Assembly (NCBI RefSeq): GCF_025766255.1
Contig: NW_026516704.1
Location: 186,001-250,000, forward strand
Source of the DNA: Zychaea mexicana
Lineage: Eukaryota; Mucoromycota; Mucoromycetes; Mucorales; Lichtheimiaceae
Length of the DNA stretch: 64,000 bases
Direction of reading: 5' to 3'
The stretch's first letter is position 1. The number at the start of each line of letters is the position of its first letter. Shown piece after piece: positions 11,265 through 23,240 of this stretch. The notes under the pieces are model-generated. The model was not told the origin of the DNA. It made no database searches and saw only the letters and a program-made list of their open reading frames with translations. The translations under genes were made by a program, and so were the position numbers.

Positions 11265-14200
11265 CCTATATTGGCTCGGTGGCCATATCCGTAGTGAGGA
11301 ATTTTCGTCTACCGGTCACAACAAATATTGTAAAGAAAGGAAAAAATAGGTAGAAGCAAGTGCAAAGTGTATATTTATGATATGTTTGTTTACGCGAGAA
11401 AAGTATTGAAAACTATTACAAATATATGGGGAAAAATAAAGTTGTGGTTGAGTAACTAGTTCAATTTCTTTCTTTTTCGTGTATTATCATTATTTGCACT
11501 ACATGATGGGTGAGATCTGTTTTGACTGCCAGGGCAATTTTGTGGATCAGTGCAGCCTTCATTTTGACAAGTCCGGGAATATTTTTGCTGTTTCTTTGGT
11601 GGTAGGCTTTTGAGGAAATCAGCACGGCTTATGCTTGATGGTGATGATGATGGAGCTCTAGGTTGCATTTGCCGTATATAATGCTGTTGGTGTTGCGGCT
11701 GGATTGCTTGTTGCTGAGGTGTAGGACTATAGTGCATATGCTGCTGCACTTGGAATGATGGATATAATTGCGGCGGAGGCAGTTGCGGTTGTAGTGTAAA
11801 TGTAGTAGGCGGTGGCGGTAATGCTGACATGGGTGGACGTGCAAAGGAATACAAATCAGATTGGCTGTAAACTTGTTGTTGCTGTTGCATTGGCCGTGGA
11901 GCAAGCGGTTGGTAGACAGAAGATCTAGATTGCAGTCGTCTGGATGTACTACGTTGTATTGAGGATGGCAGTGTCGGTGCTGGCGGATTCGATCGAGGCT
12001 CCAAGACTTCAGCAGTACGGTCAGAGTTATCACGTATTTGGGATCGTGGGCGAGCTGTACCTTCCAAGCTATTCCTTATCACCGCGTTCTGACTCCATTT
12101 GTTGAAATGTGTGCGCAGATACTGTGGGTACTTATAAAAAATATTGCGCCCGTCAGTATGTGTCGAGTTCCATGACTTGGCAAAAACGGTCCACCTCGTT
12201 GAGTTCGGTTGCTGACTGTTGTAGAATTGAGATATCTGTCGGTTGAACAAAGCTACCTCTTCTTTTGTATGTACAGGTAGTATTGGATACCGGGTGCCTT
12301 GACGAGATGCTAAATATGCTGCTCTCACAGCTGCATTATCTCGTTTGTTGGCCTGTTCAATTGATGGTCTGTAACGCTGCATGCCATATGTATCCAAGCT
12401 TTCGTCGCTCGTCTTGCAAATGTCAAACTTTTCTTCAGTCGAGGCCAACAGATCCGTGTTCTGCCAATCAAGCCAATGTTTTGGTAGCTGCAATTCGCGT
12501 CGCAAGTATGCAAGCTGGATTTTGTTATTCATCCATATATCGTAATGTCCCTTGTATTGTTTGCCTGTGCGATTCAGCGTACCAACCTGCCACATAAGAA
12601 AATGTTCGAGTTGTTCAGTAAATTGGTCACTTTTTTCAGGCTATGAGATACACTTACATGTAAATTATGTTGTGTTCGATATTCGACAAGCAAATTAACC
12701 GCAAATCTCGGACTCGCATTGAAAGCTCCAAAATGCCTCTTTAAATTCTGGTGCACACCGCCCTCAAGAGAGTTTGTTCCCCTTAGACATTGATATACTG
12801 CCAAACCATTTTCATCCCGTCGTCGAAACAAGTACAATGATGTCCCAGGTGGATCGCTCAAATATCCTTTGCCAATAAGCTGTAGCAAATTTCGTGCGTC
12901 TTTCCAGGCCTGTTTGTCAAATAAGGGTCGACCACTTGAGGCGCATTTCAGAGGTCCAAACGTCATGAATAAATCGTACACATCTTGTACAATTTTTGAT
13001 GGTGGTGGGACAACGCGGCGTATTCGCTCGTTAATCCAAGATTTGCGACGCCAACGAACTAAAATAACATGGTTTTGATATTTCAAATTAAGCTTGTTGT
13101 CGCCCACAATGAAAGAGAATCATATAGATATATACCCAATTCAAATCTCTCTCCTTTTTCATGCAGAACCCGGGTGACAGCTGCAACATCTCCAGAATCC
13201 ATCCACAAAATTGCGTCGGTTAATTTACGTTGGAATTCTATGCGTAACCCATGTTTCTTTGGTATTGAGATTCTCTTGAGCGCATGCCAAGCATCTTGGA
13301 CGATTCTGGTGTGGATGGCGTTATCTTGTTCCAAGCGTTGTGGTCGATACTTTTGTAAAATAGGATCGAGGAGGTGACTGCCATAAATCTTGGAGCTCTC
13401 GTCGATAGCTAAAGTGTTTGGCGTTGGTACCGGCATATCATCGTCACTGTCGTCTTCCGAGTCGGTTTCATTAATATCCCATGCTTGCACGTCATTGTCG
13501 CTGCTATGATCAGTTTGACCAGCTTGCGATTCCGGATGATCCACGCTCTGCGATATGTTTAGTGTTTCCTCGTTGTGCACGGTGGCGACAGGCTTAATAA
13601 GTTGATAACAAGGACGGAGTGACAACAAACGCACTAATATACAAAACGGAGCAGCACCAAATGACGAAAGTGGCTGCCTATCACATAATTGCAACTTTGC
13701 CGCAGGGACCAAGACAGTAGTAACTTCAACCAGTGCACGATTTTCCGTTATCGTCCGCTTATTAAAGATTCTGGAAAAAAGTCAGGGTTAGCTTAATATT
13801 AGTAATATGATTTGACTTATTGTGTTATTCCTACTATGAATTGGTGCAAGCAAGGAGTAAGTAAGGGAGAGAATATGTACATACCCACTTTGTCTAGCAT
13901 CGCTGATTTTCCCGCGCGCCACCTCCACAGTACCATCGTCGCTTAGTACTGTTACATGTACACCAGCTCGTCGATTTATGATGTCGTTTCTAGGCGATGT
14001 CACTTGGAGATAAATTTGCCGACTACTCCAGGCATCCAAAGCTGCATAGTGTACTTGCTCGTCAGTAAGTCGACCTTCCCAATTGCCTTGTTGTAAATCC
14101 TTGGATAGACGATGTTGTAGAATTGTTGCGCACATATCTGCCAGACTTGTTCCAGTAATTGGTTTGCATTTGTACTCGTTGCATATTGTCAACAGGTCCA

Positions 14201-16319
14201 CGACATTGGATGCTTGAAGGTTATTGAATTGTTGAGGAAAAGATTGTGAAAGCCGAGTGATATCATTTGCGATGTTACGCCCAACCTTGATGATATCTTT
14301 GCGATTAAGCAGCGTCCAGATAGCATGTGGCAATGATGATAACTTCTCCAGCTTTAATATTGATACTCGGTCGTCATATGCAACTTGTATTATTGATACT
14401 GGATGCCACGTTGGATCATTTTCATGAAATGTCCACTCTGCGTCAAGACCAACGACGATCGGTTGCTGTTCAGTGCCATTTTGTTCGAGTAGTGGTGTCA
14501 AAGCAGCTTCGATTTGCAAAGGTGAGCTGTGAATTGTTACTGAAATTGTTGGTGGTAGCTGTAGCTGCGGCAGATGATAATATGGATCAGCGACTATACG
14601 TGGATGAACTTCAGTACGAAGAGATTCGATTTGTGTTTCAAAAAACTGTTTATCGGCCTCGACTTTGTCAGTAAAAAGGATTTCTGGGTGACGATGACCA
14701 TGGGCAGTAAGACTTTGTAGCATGGCTAATCGCAAAAATTAGTTTCGGTTACTGTAATGCAATCAGAGGAAATTGTAAGAAAGAAAGTATAGTATACCTT
14801 GTATTCCTTGTTCTATGTGATCCATGGATGTAGTAGGCACAAAAGCTTGATACCGAATCTCTCCGTATTCGTTTGTCATTGATACCAACCCTTCAAAAAT
14901 TTTGCACGAATCCATTTTGCAAAGATGCTTTGTCACCTATTATCAAAAACAAACAAAGCACTTGTCAGAATATATACACAAAAGCAAATAAATTAAACTC
15001 ACCTTATGGCTGTGGTCAATGTTGATTATGGTGGCTGGTAGAGAACTCATGTGGTTGTAGTGGTCGTTTATATGCATTTCAACAAATTCATTGTACATTT
15101 TTGTGAGATACTTAGGACCAGGTGTCGAACCACCATATCCATCTCGATCATCGAATGATGGGAAATTCTTGAACTGCCTTGATGCCGAGTGCACTGGTTT
15201 ATAAAACGAATTGATTGCCGACTGTCTAGTGGGTGATGGATTTTGCTGTTCGTTAGAATGTTCTTGCTGCTGTGGTCTTCCTTCCGCATACTGCCATTCA
15301 ATTTTGTCGTGTCGCAGGTGGTGTCTAGTGCTCAATGCTTTTGCAAATGGACCGGGCCCCATTCCGTTACCAAAGCACAGCCGCATATTTGTCATCAACT
15401 CCTTGGATACACCACTTTTATGTGAAAGTGTGGCCGGGTATTCGAGCGCAAGTTGTATGGGTAGCGATTTTTCTATCAAGTTCTCGTCTGTGCCCATAAT
15501 TGTGTTGACGTCGCATCCGTCGTTTTTGCATTGATATCGATAGGATAGGATGTAAAAAAAGTCGTCGTCGTCTGCGATGCGTCTGGCAAGTGGGTTTGAT
15601 GGAAATCCAAGCTCTGTGAGTTTTTGCTTGCACTTGGGACACTTGAGCTCTTCTACCAAAAGGTGGACAAGCCAAACGAACACACGTGGCAAATATAAGT
15701 CGGTTGGTTCAAAGTATTTCTTCTTGTACATAGCGAAAAAGGGCGCTGGTGGCAAAACCCAAAAGGTCTTGTTTTCGTAGCAAGCTGGCATTCCTTTGCT
15801 TCTTCTTTCTCTGTCAATTTTGTTGCGGACACTTGTCAGGTACGGCTCAAATACTTTAGGCGTTGCCAAGGTTTCCTCATCGCGTCCCACCATCGGTGTC
15901 ATTAAATCGTTAAACTGATGAAAAATAAATGAGCAAAATTGAGAGAATGTCCCTCAATAAGTGAGAGTCGAGCAGTGGAAACATACTTCACTGTGTGTAG
16001 ATATGTCAAACGTAAAAAAGTACTTTTTGACAGTGTCGTGTCAAAGTGGTTGTAGCAGCAGTAACCCGAGTATTCACCCTGCACTAGGGTTCCCAGCAGC
16101 TATATATATACTGCGGAACGCACTCAAGCTTTTGTGTAACGCTGGCTGTTATTCTTTATTCCTGATTGGACAGACTTTATTCCACCTTTGTTATTGGCGT
16201 AAATAACAATGCCGCACTTTATTTTTTACAAGCAATTGGTCAGTTTTTCTATACCGCACTTTATTCTGTAAATTTAACTGGCTAGGTCACTACGGGTACC
16301 GCCCGACTGCCCCTATATT
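11265..16319 (-). mobile_element. intact 5-kb DNA transposon with exonuclease-bearing transposase
   Basis: The element spans 11273-16311. Identical 8-bp sequences CCTATATT flank it at 11265-11272 and 16312-16319 (identity extends to 10 bp, CCTATATTGG). The two ends, read inward, are inverted repeats of equal length: 17 of 25 bases match, starting GGC and closing with the perfect 9-mer CCGTAGTGA (11289-11297, and its complement TCACTACGG at 16287-16295). A single intact gene fills most of it. An 8-bp duplication with imperfect terminal repeats recalls MULE-, Zisupton- or hAT-like groups. I do not recognise the superfamily from the ends alone. Confidence 0.7.
11456..15902 (-). CDS. intact transposase-like protein: DUF6729-like zinc domain, DDE-like core, internal DEDDy exonuclease
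   Basis: Six exons: 15902-15003, 14936-14798, 14725-13885, 13770-13136, 13058-12658 and 12586-11456. All five introns (66, 72, 114, 77 and 71 nt) are GT-AG, and the joined frame is exactly 1349 codons with stop, without internal stops. Residues 60-140 hold a zinc module (C88PKC91 ... C125-x4-C130) resembling DUF6729. A DDE-like fold follows: D296 in IINIDHSHKV and D366 in EILFTDKVEADKQFF. Residues about 430-590 are a WRN/EXD2-like 3'-5' exonuclease with all DEDDy residues: D441 and E443 (VGLDAEW), D501 (RNIANDITRL), Y573 and D577 (VHYAALDAW). E937 in CLRGTNSLEGGVHQNL is the candidate third acidic residue. The C-terminus is Pro/Gln-rich and ends with a Cys cluster (CQNEGCTDPQNC) and a basic tail. 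The domain assignments are by eye; the DDE role is inferred. Confidence 0.85.
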
Positions 16320-16936
16320 GGGTTGGTCTGGCTTTCAAGTCACACTAAACTCATCGCAGTAGTGAACACTCTGCACAATTTCTGACTCAGTGCAATATGA
16401 ATACAAGTGAATGTGCCTTGTTTTAGTGCAATTGTGCCTCGAGTTTAGCGCATCGATGTCTGTGCGCATACATTACTACTCACCGCCAACTAGTTATTGA
16501 ACGGTTTGTATTCTGACACAAGAGCGTTTATTTTTGCACCGGAAAACTGACAATTGTAAAAAACATTTATGCTTTTAAATGTGCTTCACTTATGTAATGA
16601 CTAAAAATGTTAAAATTTGAATTATTTTTGCCCCCGTTAATTTCACTTTCAAACCGCAAACAATTACACTGCTCAAAATTCTGTTAGAGTGTTATCTCTA
16701 GTTATTTTTAACTACAAATCAGAATTATTTCTAATGTTTTTTTAAAATAATGTAAAAGTAACAAAAAAACAATTATTTTTGCAACTGTTACAGTTTAGAA
16801 CGCAATTTTAATCACAAAGATAAACTTTATAAGTTTAAAATTTACGTTTAGCAACCCAAGTAAAGCCGCCTACATTTCGTATGACCGACGTCTGCGCGCC
16901 CATTTAAAAAATTTCCTGCGCGCGCGTTTACTTGTT
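16320..16936. other. non-coding stretch
   Basis: No gene or clear repeat seen. Short GC-rich palindromic bits (GCGCGC near 16895 and 16919) precede the 54-bp tandem repeat. Confidence 0.5.
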
Positions 16937-17207
16937 AAGCGACGTCCTACCGCTCACTCTTAAACTTTCCATGCATTGACGGCTACTTAAAAGCGACGTC
17001 CCACCGCTCACTCTTAAACTTTCCATGCATTGACGGCTACCTAAAAGCGACGTCCCACCGCTCACTCTTAAGCTTTCCATGCATTGACGGCTACCTAAAA
17101 GCGACGTCCCACCGCTCACTCTTAAGCTTTCCATGCATTGACGGCTACTTAAAAGCGACGTCCATCAGCCTAGGCTATAACTTTCCATGCAATGACGCCT
17201 ACTTAAA
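16937..17207 (-). repeat. 54-bp tandem repeat, five copies
   Basis: Four near-identical 54-bp units and a fifth divergent one, each containing GCGACGTCCCACCGCTCACT and TTTCCATGCATTGACGGCTA. Because 54 is a multiple of three, the minus strand reads as an 18-residue repeat (MESLRVSGGTSLLGSRQC) over 16928-17134. I see no start context or neighbouring domain that would make this a protein, so I call it a minisatellite. Each unit also contains the palindromes GACGTC and ATGCAT. Confidence 0.9.
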
Positions 17208-19189
17208 ATCTCAACCAATCTCCCTGAGCTACTATAGTAATGAGAATCGAAATAGGCTGGAGTTGACTGCTAAGTTTGCCAATATGTAAAACCTGAATAT
17301 GTACTATTTACAATTATTTAAAACCATACATATCAAGAGGGGAAATCTATACATAAACATTTTGTTCAAATGATTAAATTTAAAAAAACCTTCCTACTTT
17401 CCTCTTAATTTATTTGCATTTTCTATAAGTTATAGTCATCATATATATGTGCTTTAAACCTTTATCAGTAAGAATATCACCAAAAAAATAAAAAAATAAA
17501 AAAATAAAAAAATAAAATAATAATAAAGAATGGTGCCAGATACAAAGAGACTAATATGAATTGTAATCTAAATAATAACTACTATATATAATTCTATGAT
17601 CTATCAGTATTTTGTAGAGCCTATCCTAGGTCCTATAGATCCTCAGTTCATATATATATGAGATGTTCCCAGCCTTATTAACTAGAGCAAATATAACCTA
17701 AACAAGAAGGGGAAGAAAGAGAACTATCTTTATTATTTTTGGATGAACATATAATATTTATCATATGGTAAGAGGAGTTTTCTTAAGTAAAATCAGTGGC
17801 TATAAATCAATTATCACTGTGAGGTTTTCCTTTTAAGGAGGATTTATCACCTTAGGTTCTCCTTTTTTGGAATAAGCAAGATTTGCTGCAACTTTAATTC
17901 AATCTAATATCCAAATTGATGTTGGCATTCATACTTTGGTTTGACAATGCAGCAACAGTACCAGAGACAGCTTCACCAATGCACTTACCATTTATGTTGG
18001 TGGCATCAATTCTAATTACTGTTCCATTTATTATGCTCGATACTAGACTTTGCTGTGTCATAGTTTGAGTTCGAGTTTGAATTTGACCTGTGCTGTATCA
18101 GCCATCGCAAAGGCATAGGCATCCGAAATGTTGCCCTACATTTCTTCTTCGTCTGTTTATGAATTACTGAAATTGAGTTGCCGTGCACTTATAAAATCAG
18201 GTTGTTTATTTATTGCGAAAGTAGACTGACTATAAGATTCTTGGGTGTTCATAGTAAACACGCGTATGATAAAACAATCATCCCACTTACTCCATGCATG
18301 TGGCATTTATCATGCTGGGGGCACTCATGACATACGTCACTTGTGCGGTGTGATAAATGCTACTGTATATCACAGCGGAGCTGTGCTATAACTATCATTT
18401 ATAGGACATCTAATCCATGAAGGAGTACATGTAAACTATCCCCTTTTCTAGTACAACTATGTCATACTTTTCAACACTACAACAATTGGCATTGGTGGGT
18501 TGCGACAGTCCCTATATGAGCCACCACCTAGTAGTGATAGAGGGCAAAAGGATACTAAGGAAGACAAAAACAGAAGAGAGAGAGAGTAGGGGTTTAAAGT
18601 GTGGGATAGGGGTAACGAACGAGAACTAATCGGATATCTTATGATAATAAGATTTCTAATGAAATTAAGAAATCTATTAATCATTAAGATATTAAAATAT
18701 AAAAAAATAAATCTTTTTTTTTATTCTATTCGATTTGTTGAAATCGAATCGATAGTCTGATTCCTAATGCTGGGGGGGTCTGATAAAAAATCTTTGATTT
18801 TTTTGAAGAGGTCTTGACTTTGATGAAATCAATCCTAAACAACCGGTAGGTTGTTATTTAGACTTAAATGAGAATCTGGAAGATTCTATTAAGTCTCCAA
18901 CACAACTGATAAGAAACGATTAAAGATGAATAGCTATAAGGATATATTGAAGTAAGAGAGAATGAGAAGCATAGAAGTGGCCTTAGATCCTAGGTGCAAT
19001 GTGCCTAGGCCCCCTAGCTAAAGCTTCATACGGCTAGTATAGTATATACCTAGTAACACTAAGGCCACATCTTATAGTTGGTAAGTATTCTTTCTGAGCT
19101 GCTATTAATTTGTAAAAGGCCTAATCTATTGTGGTACCAACTCTGATATCCTAGGTGAGATAGTGAAGCTGTGGACCAAAATATGGTTA
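17208..19189. other. AT-rich stretch, possible LTR remains
   Basis: No gene recognised. It contains an (AAAAAAT)n microsatellite at about 17484-17520 and a GA run near 18575. The minus strand beginning TGTTGGAGACTTAATAG at 18903 and running to about 18480 has the feel of an LTR (TG start, AT-rich promoter-like part). It lies beyond the 3' side of the integrase relic, so it could be that element's 3' LTR. No second copy is in the window to prove it. Confidence 0.3.
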
Positions 19190-19960
19190 CTGATATGAAA
19201 TATTCTTGGCTTACTGCCCTTTTAATTGTACTTTTCTTTCATCATTTTCTTATAAGCCATCATCTGTAGCCCTGCTCTTAGGATCGCTTCTTCATATAAC
19301 TTGCTAATATCATTCAACCTCTTCGACAACCACATCTATTTGTTGTCGTCCGTATTCTCATCATTGAGACTATACTTATCAATTTCAGGCCCTTCACTGT
19401 GAGAGGGATATTGTGATGCTAAGAAGAACAGTGTATATTTGTGGTCTCATCTGGCTGATATGCAAATGACAAAAAGCATTACCTTCAACTACATCTCCTA
19501 CATTCCCAAATTAATGTGCCCGAGCCGTCATAATATCATTGCACCGTTTGTACTATCCTTTCTACTTATCCTTGTCAGTATAGATGATAGGCTGACCCCG
19601 CCTTTATGATGATGCTATACTGTGTGCATATATACAGTAGTTTTGTAACTCGGTTTTAGTAAAATGTGAGGTGTTATTGCTCCATACTTTGATAAGCATC
19701 AGAAGCAATAGGTCCACTCATATATAAACAAGGTGGTTGTATCTGTGCTCTTAGTTGCAGTTGGCATTGCCTCTACCTAACCACTGAATGAGTCCACCCC
19801 TAGTAGGACCGCATTATGTCCTTGTATAGATGTCAGCATTGAGAAGAAGTTAACAAAGAGTCGGCTAAACAGCCTATTCTCAGTAGGCAGTATTAGATGT
19901 AGGGGCTAATGAGCAATATAGGTCAAGTAAGTGTCCCAATGATTAGGACACTTGGATACT
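19190..19960 (-). pseudogene. Ty3-type integrase relic
   Basis: Minus-strand remains of an LTR-retrotransposon integrase core, the enzyme that inserts the cDNA. Reading leftwards from about 19960, I see a Cys/His remnant, then LLGVDSFSG*VEAMPTATKS around 19740-19800. This is the standard core block, with its conserved Trp replaced by TAG (19777-19779). Next come an IYEW block and SAYHLYTDKDK*KG (consensus SAYHPQTDGQxER) near 19580-19600. Further on is a basic helix, YEEAILRAGLQMMAYKKMMK, near 19230-19290, as found after the core in Ty3 integrases. Stops and frame shifts are many. The family is clear; the exact clade is not. Confidence 0.7.
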
Positions 19961-19979
19961 TTCTTATTTTCCTATTGAT

Positions 19980-20115
19980 AAACTCGCCCCTCCGCTTCGC
20001 TTCTGCATGATGTGAGCCCCTTCGCTTCGCTGCGTGTCACATCTGTCCTTCAGGAGCGAGTTTACTGGGGCTCTGCCCCAGACCCCGGTAGGGGGCAATG
20101 CCCCCTACTGCCCCC
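19980..20115 (-). repeat. GC-rich hairpin module (reversed copy)
   Basis: A GC-rich island in AT-rich surroundings. It holds several nested hairpins (GGGGCTCTGCCCC near 20068; GTAGGGGGCAATGCCCCCTAC near 20090) and the words GCTTCGCT/AGCGAAGC and GAGCCCC. The same kind of module follows the Helitron helicase ends near 22880-23065 and 52720-53025, there on the plus strand. It is probably a Helitron-related terminus or a foldback element in reverse orientation. Confidence 0.5.
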
Positions 20116-20309
20116 CAAGTGTTCTTCAAACAATGCTGAAAATATGTTGTAAAAGTATTCTGCTTAAAAGTGATGTCGAAAACAGTTGTAGAAATTTATT
20201 GTTTGGTTAAAAAAACAATGGCGTCACTGCTTTAAACTATGCCCAAAGTTAATACTTCATACACAGTAAGAATATTGGTATCATTTTACCGTGTCAACGC
20301 TAATTACCT

Positions 20310-20524
20310 GAGTTGATGCATTCCGTACTCTCTGATGATTCATGCCCAACACATCGGCAATCCTCGCAAATAATGAGGTGTTCGTGCAATTCGATGTATA
20401 CCTCGCAACAGGTTAGAATCTTCAAAGGTGGAATTCTCTTGCTCATGAAATGGGTCTTGGACATTTTGTTGAGATAGAAAACTTTGGACTTCATAGAAGA
20501 TGCGATGGTTACACGTTCAACCAA
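20310..20524 (-). pseudogene. probable Helitron N-terminal zinc-knuckle fragment
   Basis: A 74-residue minus-strand frame ending in CEDCRCVGHESSESTEC followed by Asn. The CX2CX3-4H...C spacing resembles the knuckles at the starts of both Helitrons in this window (for example CASCYQFGHSSRRHRDC). A GT follows the block, so an intron may start there, but no downstream coding part remains before the GC-rich module at 20115. It is a short fragment and could be chance. Confidence 0.35.
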
Positions 20525-20689
20525 GCTCGCTCTACTTACTTAAGCAAAGACCGGAACCCTATTCATTGTTATAGTCTAGAGATGCTTTTGCTAATATGAC
20601 ATTGATGATCATATTTGCATCCCCCCAATACCCCCTCTAAACCTGAACCCCAACCTTATTATATTGTATTTTAGAATCAAAAAACAGGG

Positions 20690-22150
20690 CGACAGATGGG
20701 AACTAATCATTAAATATAGATTTATATTACTAGTATTAATTTTGAAATTATTTATTAATTAAATATAATTGATAAAACATTTAATTTAATATTTAAAATC
20801 TGATATTAATTTTTATAAAATATTTTATAATCAAATCTTTTTCATTAAAGTCTTTTTCATTAACCCAGGGATTTTGAGATTCATCATAATCCTTTCACTT
20901 TACTAAAAATATGTAATCATTATCATTTAATTTATGTTCTAATATGTTTTCTATTTGATAAAAGTTGTTATTTTTATTTATATCTCTAATTAAATTTATA
21001 TTTATTTTTCTAGCACGTTTTCCTTTTTTCTCTTTTTCTTATTTATATTTTTATATTCGGGAAAATCACTTTCTTCTATTTCATTATTATAATTATTACT
21101 ATTAATTATATTTTCAGAATTTTCATTATCTATTATCATTTCATTATTATTTATATCTAAATCATCAAATTTTTTTTGTATTTCTGACATATATTTTATT
21201 TTATCTAAATGTTTTATTTCATTATTTAATACTATATCAATTAATTTATTATCTGTAGGAAACTCAAAATTGTTTTCTATCTATAACTTATGATAATCTT
21301 GTGTTATAATATTAAATGTTTCCGTAAATATTTTTATATTTTTTAAAAGAAATGCTACTTTCATTTGTAAATTAACATATTTATAATCATCTGTTTTTAA
21401 AGTAGAATTATTATTTGAAAATCTTTTAAATGTATTTCCTAATTCATATAGAAAAAGTTAATAAGAATTATTTTTAGTATGAAAATAGTAGTAGTAATAT
21501 ATGCTCATATATACATAAAAGAGGAAAAAGAGAAGGAGATATATGTCACAAAAAAATAACAGAAAATAGTGATAAAAAGAAATTTGTATGCACAAAACAT
21601 AATCCTAATCATATCCCAAGAAGAAGAGAAAAAAAACAAAAATACAATAAAAATAATAGAAAGGAATAAAAATGATATCAAAAGAATTAAAATAAGAAAA
21701 ATAAAAAAACTTTTGATTTGTAATGCAGGTGAAATAGATCTTTGGAAAATAGTTACTAAACTTACAAATTAAATAAATCAGTTATCCAAAATAATAAACG
21801 GGGCTATTATCTATATAATTAATATTTCAATTATAATATGCCCTGAGTATGTCATTTTTTCTTCTTGACCAGACGGAAAAAGAAAAAAAAGAATTTTTTT
21901 TTCTAAATTAAATAAAATTAATAATAAAATGACAAAATAGAAATAATTACTTTTATATCATTTTACTAAATAAATATAAAAACTATTTTTTATTTCTTTT
22001 TCCATTATGATCTTTTAATAGAATTAATATAAATATTTAAATCTAGGAGTTTTTGCAAACTTCCTCATTGATATTTACTATTATTTTATAATAATGGTTA
22101 CTTTTTTAAATTATAGTTTTTTCATTATTTTTAGATGATAAAATTATTAT
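20690..22150 (-). pseudogene. AT-rich DDE-chromodomain transposon, 3' fragment (copy T1)
   Basis: A very AT-rich fragment coding on the minus strand. It matches the C-terminal third of the copy at 60.7-62.7 kb. From about 21440 leftwards, FKRFSNNNSTLKTDDYKYVN (nearly identical in the other copy) is followed by an acidic/Asn-rich linker (21002-21190) and a Lys-rich patch. A chromodomain at 20793-20968 reads YQIENILEHKL ... IFLVK*KDYDESQNPWVNEK. The stop at 20895-20897 (TGA) is where chromodomains have Trp. The catalytic half is missing. The right part (21480-22150) is AT-rich and non-coding and includes a stretch (CTTGACCAGACGG near 21868) shared with the MITE at 56.1 kb. Confidence 0.72.
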
Positions 22151-22254
22151 AATTATATTAACTCAACTGAGTACTATCTTTAACAACTAGTTGCCTCATA
22201 CAACTGACGTTATCCTCCTCAATATTTTCGCTCTTTCAGTATTGGTGGGATCCT

Positions 22255-22740
22255 GCCTCATGCTCTTAAAGTATTAAAGTGGGAATGTCATTATTGCTTA
22301 AGAAAATTTTCAATATTGATGAAAAGTCTTTTCAATGGGAGCAAAGCTTTCATCACAGCTCTTTCGTATCATTGCATTATTGTCAAAAGGATCGATTGAG
22401 GCTATGACAATGAGGAACACTATCTTCCTCGAAGCAATATGTGTATCACAGAGGGTGAATATCGATTCATCCTTTGCCAACGACGATTGCCTATTCACTC
22501 TGCAATAGCTATGACCATCCATGAAGCATAAGGACAGACATTAATCTATGTTGGCACCCGTTTGTAAGAACATGTGTTTACTCATGGTCCATTATATGCT
22601 GCTCATTCACGAGCAACTGACCCAATTAATTTGCGTATTTTTGGCGATATGTCAAAATTATCTACTACAAATGTCCCTACTACAACAACCATCGTTTACC
22701 ATGAAGTGCTCTTGCACTACTGCAGCAATTACGATCTCAA
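22255..22740 (+). pseudogene. Helitron helicase C-terminal relic
   Basis: C-terminal part of a PIF1-like Helitron helicase, which unwinds DNA during rolling-circle transposition. Visible blocks are RRLPIHSAIAMTIHEA*GQTLIYVG (helicase motif, consensus HKAQGQT, with Gln as TAA near 22530) and VFTHGPLYAAHSRATDPINLRI (22570-22640). A block VYHEVLL matches VYTEVL at the end of Helitron 1. Upstream frames are scrambled. A GC-rich terminal module follows at 22880-23065. Confidence 0.75.
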
Positions 22741-22879
22741 ATCCAAGCACACACAGACAACGATGTTACTGCTACTACTATATCTTAGACCTCACCTTTT
22801 CTCCCCACTCTTTCTTTTTTCTTTTGCACAGTGCCATTAGTAAAACATAGTCAGCTATCTTTAACTTCTGCGTTTAGTG

Positions 22880-23065
22880 TAGTAGCAGTGAGCGAAGCGA
22901 ACGAGTTTTGGGTTCAAGTAGGCATAGCATTAAGTAGGCTCGCGAAGCGAGCTTTAGTCAGGGTTTAGAAGGGGGTATGGGGGGAAACCCCAGGAAAAAT
23001 CCAATCCATTGAATGACCCGTAGTGCAGCGAAGGGGCTCATTCAGCCGAGCGAAGTGAGGCAGGT
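22880..23065 (+). repeat. Helitron-type 3' GC-rich terminal module
   Basis: Follows the helicase relic. It contains GCTCGCGAAGCGAGC, GGGGGTATGGGGGGAAACCCC and GAAGGGGCTCATTCAGCCGAGCGAAG. The last block is nearly the same as GGAGGGGCTCATTCATCCGAGTGAAG at 52984-53009, next to the end of Helitron 1. I could not identify a CTRR terminus here. Confidence 0.6.
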
Positions 23066-23240
23066 GGATGTTGATTACTGATTGAAGAGAAGCTGCCATT
23101 ATGGTATCATTATTCTTAATGCGTCATGAAAAGTATAAAAGCAACACATATATTTTTGAGCAAAATAACTCAATTATTTACTCACATACAGCTTGAACCA
23201 TTCTACTCTATATCAATACCTTTTTATATCACATCCAACG

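Noticed and set aside
16937..17207. CRISPR-like array
   Set aside because: The 54-bp units are contiguous with no unique spacers; this is a tandem repeat.
19128..19150. Initiator-Met primer binding site (TATCAGAGTTGGTACC on the minus strand)
   Set aside because: It would sit at the wrong side of the integrase relic for the same element, and no LTR boundary beside it could be shown.
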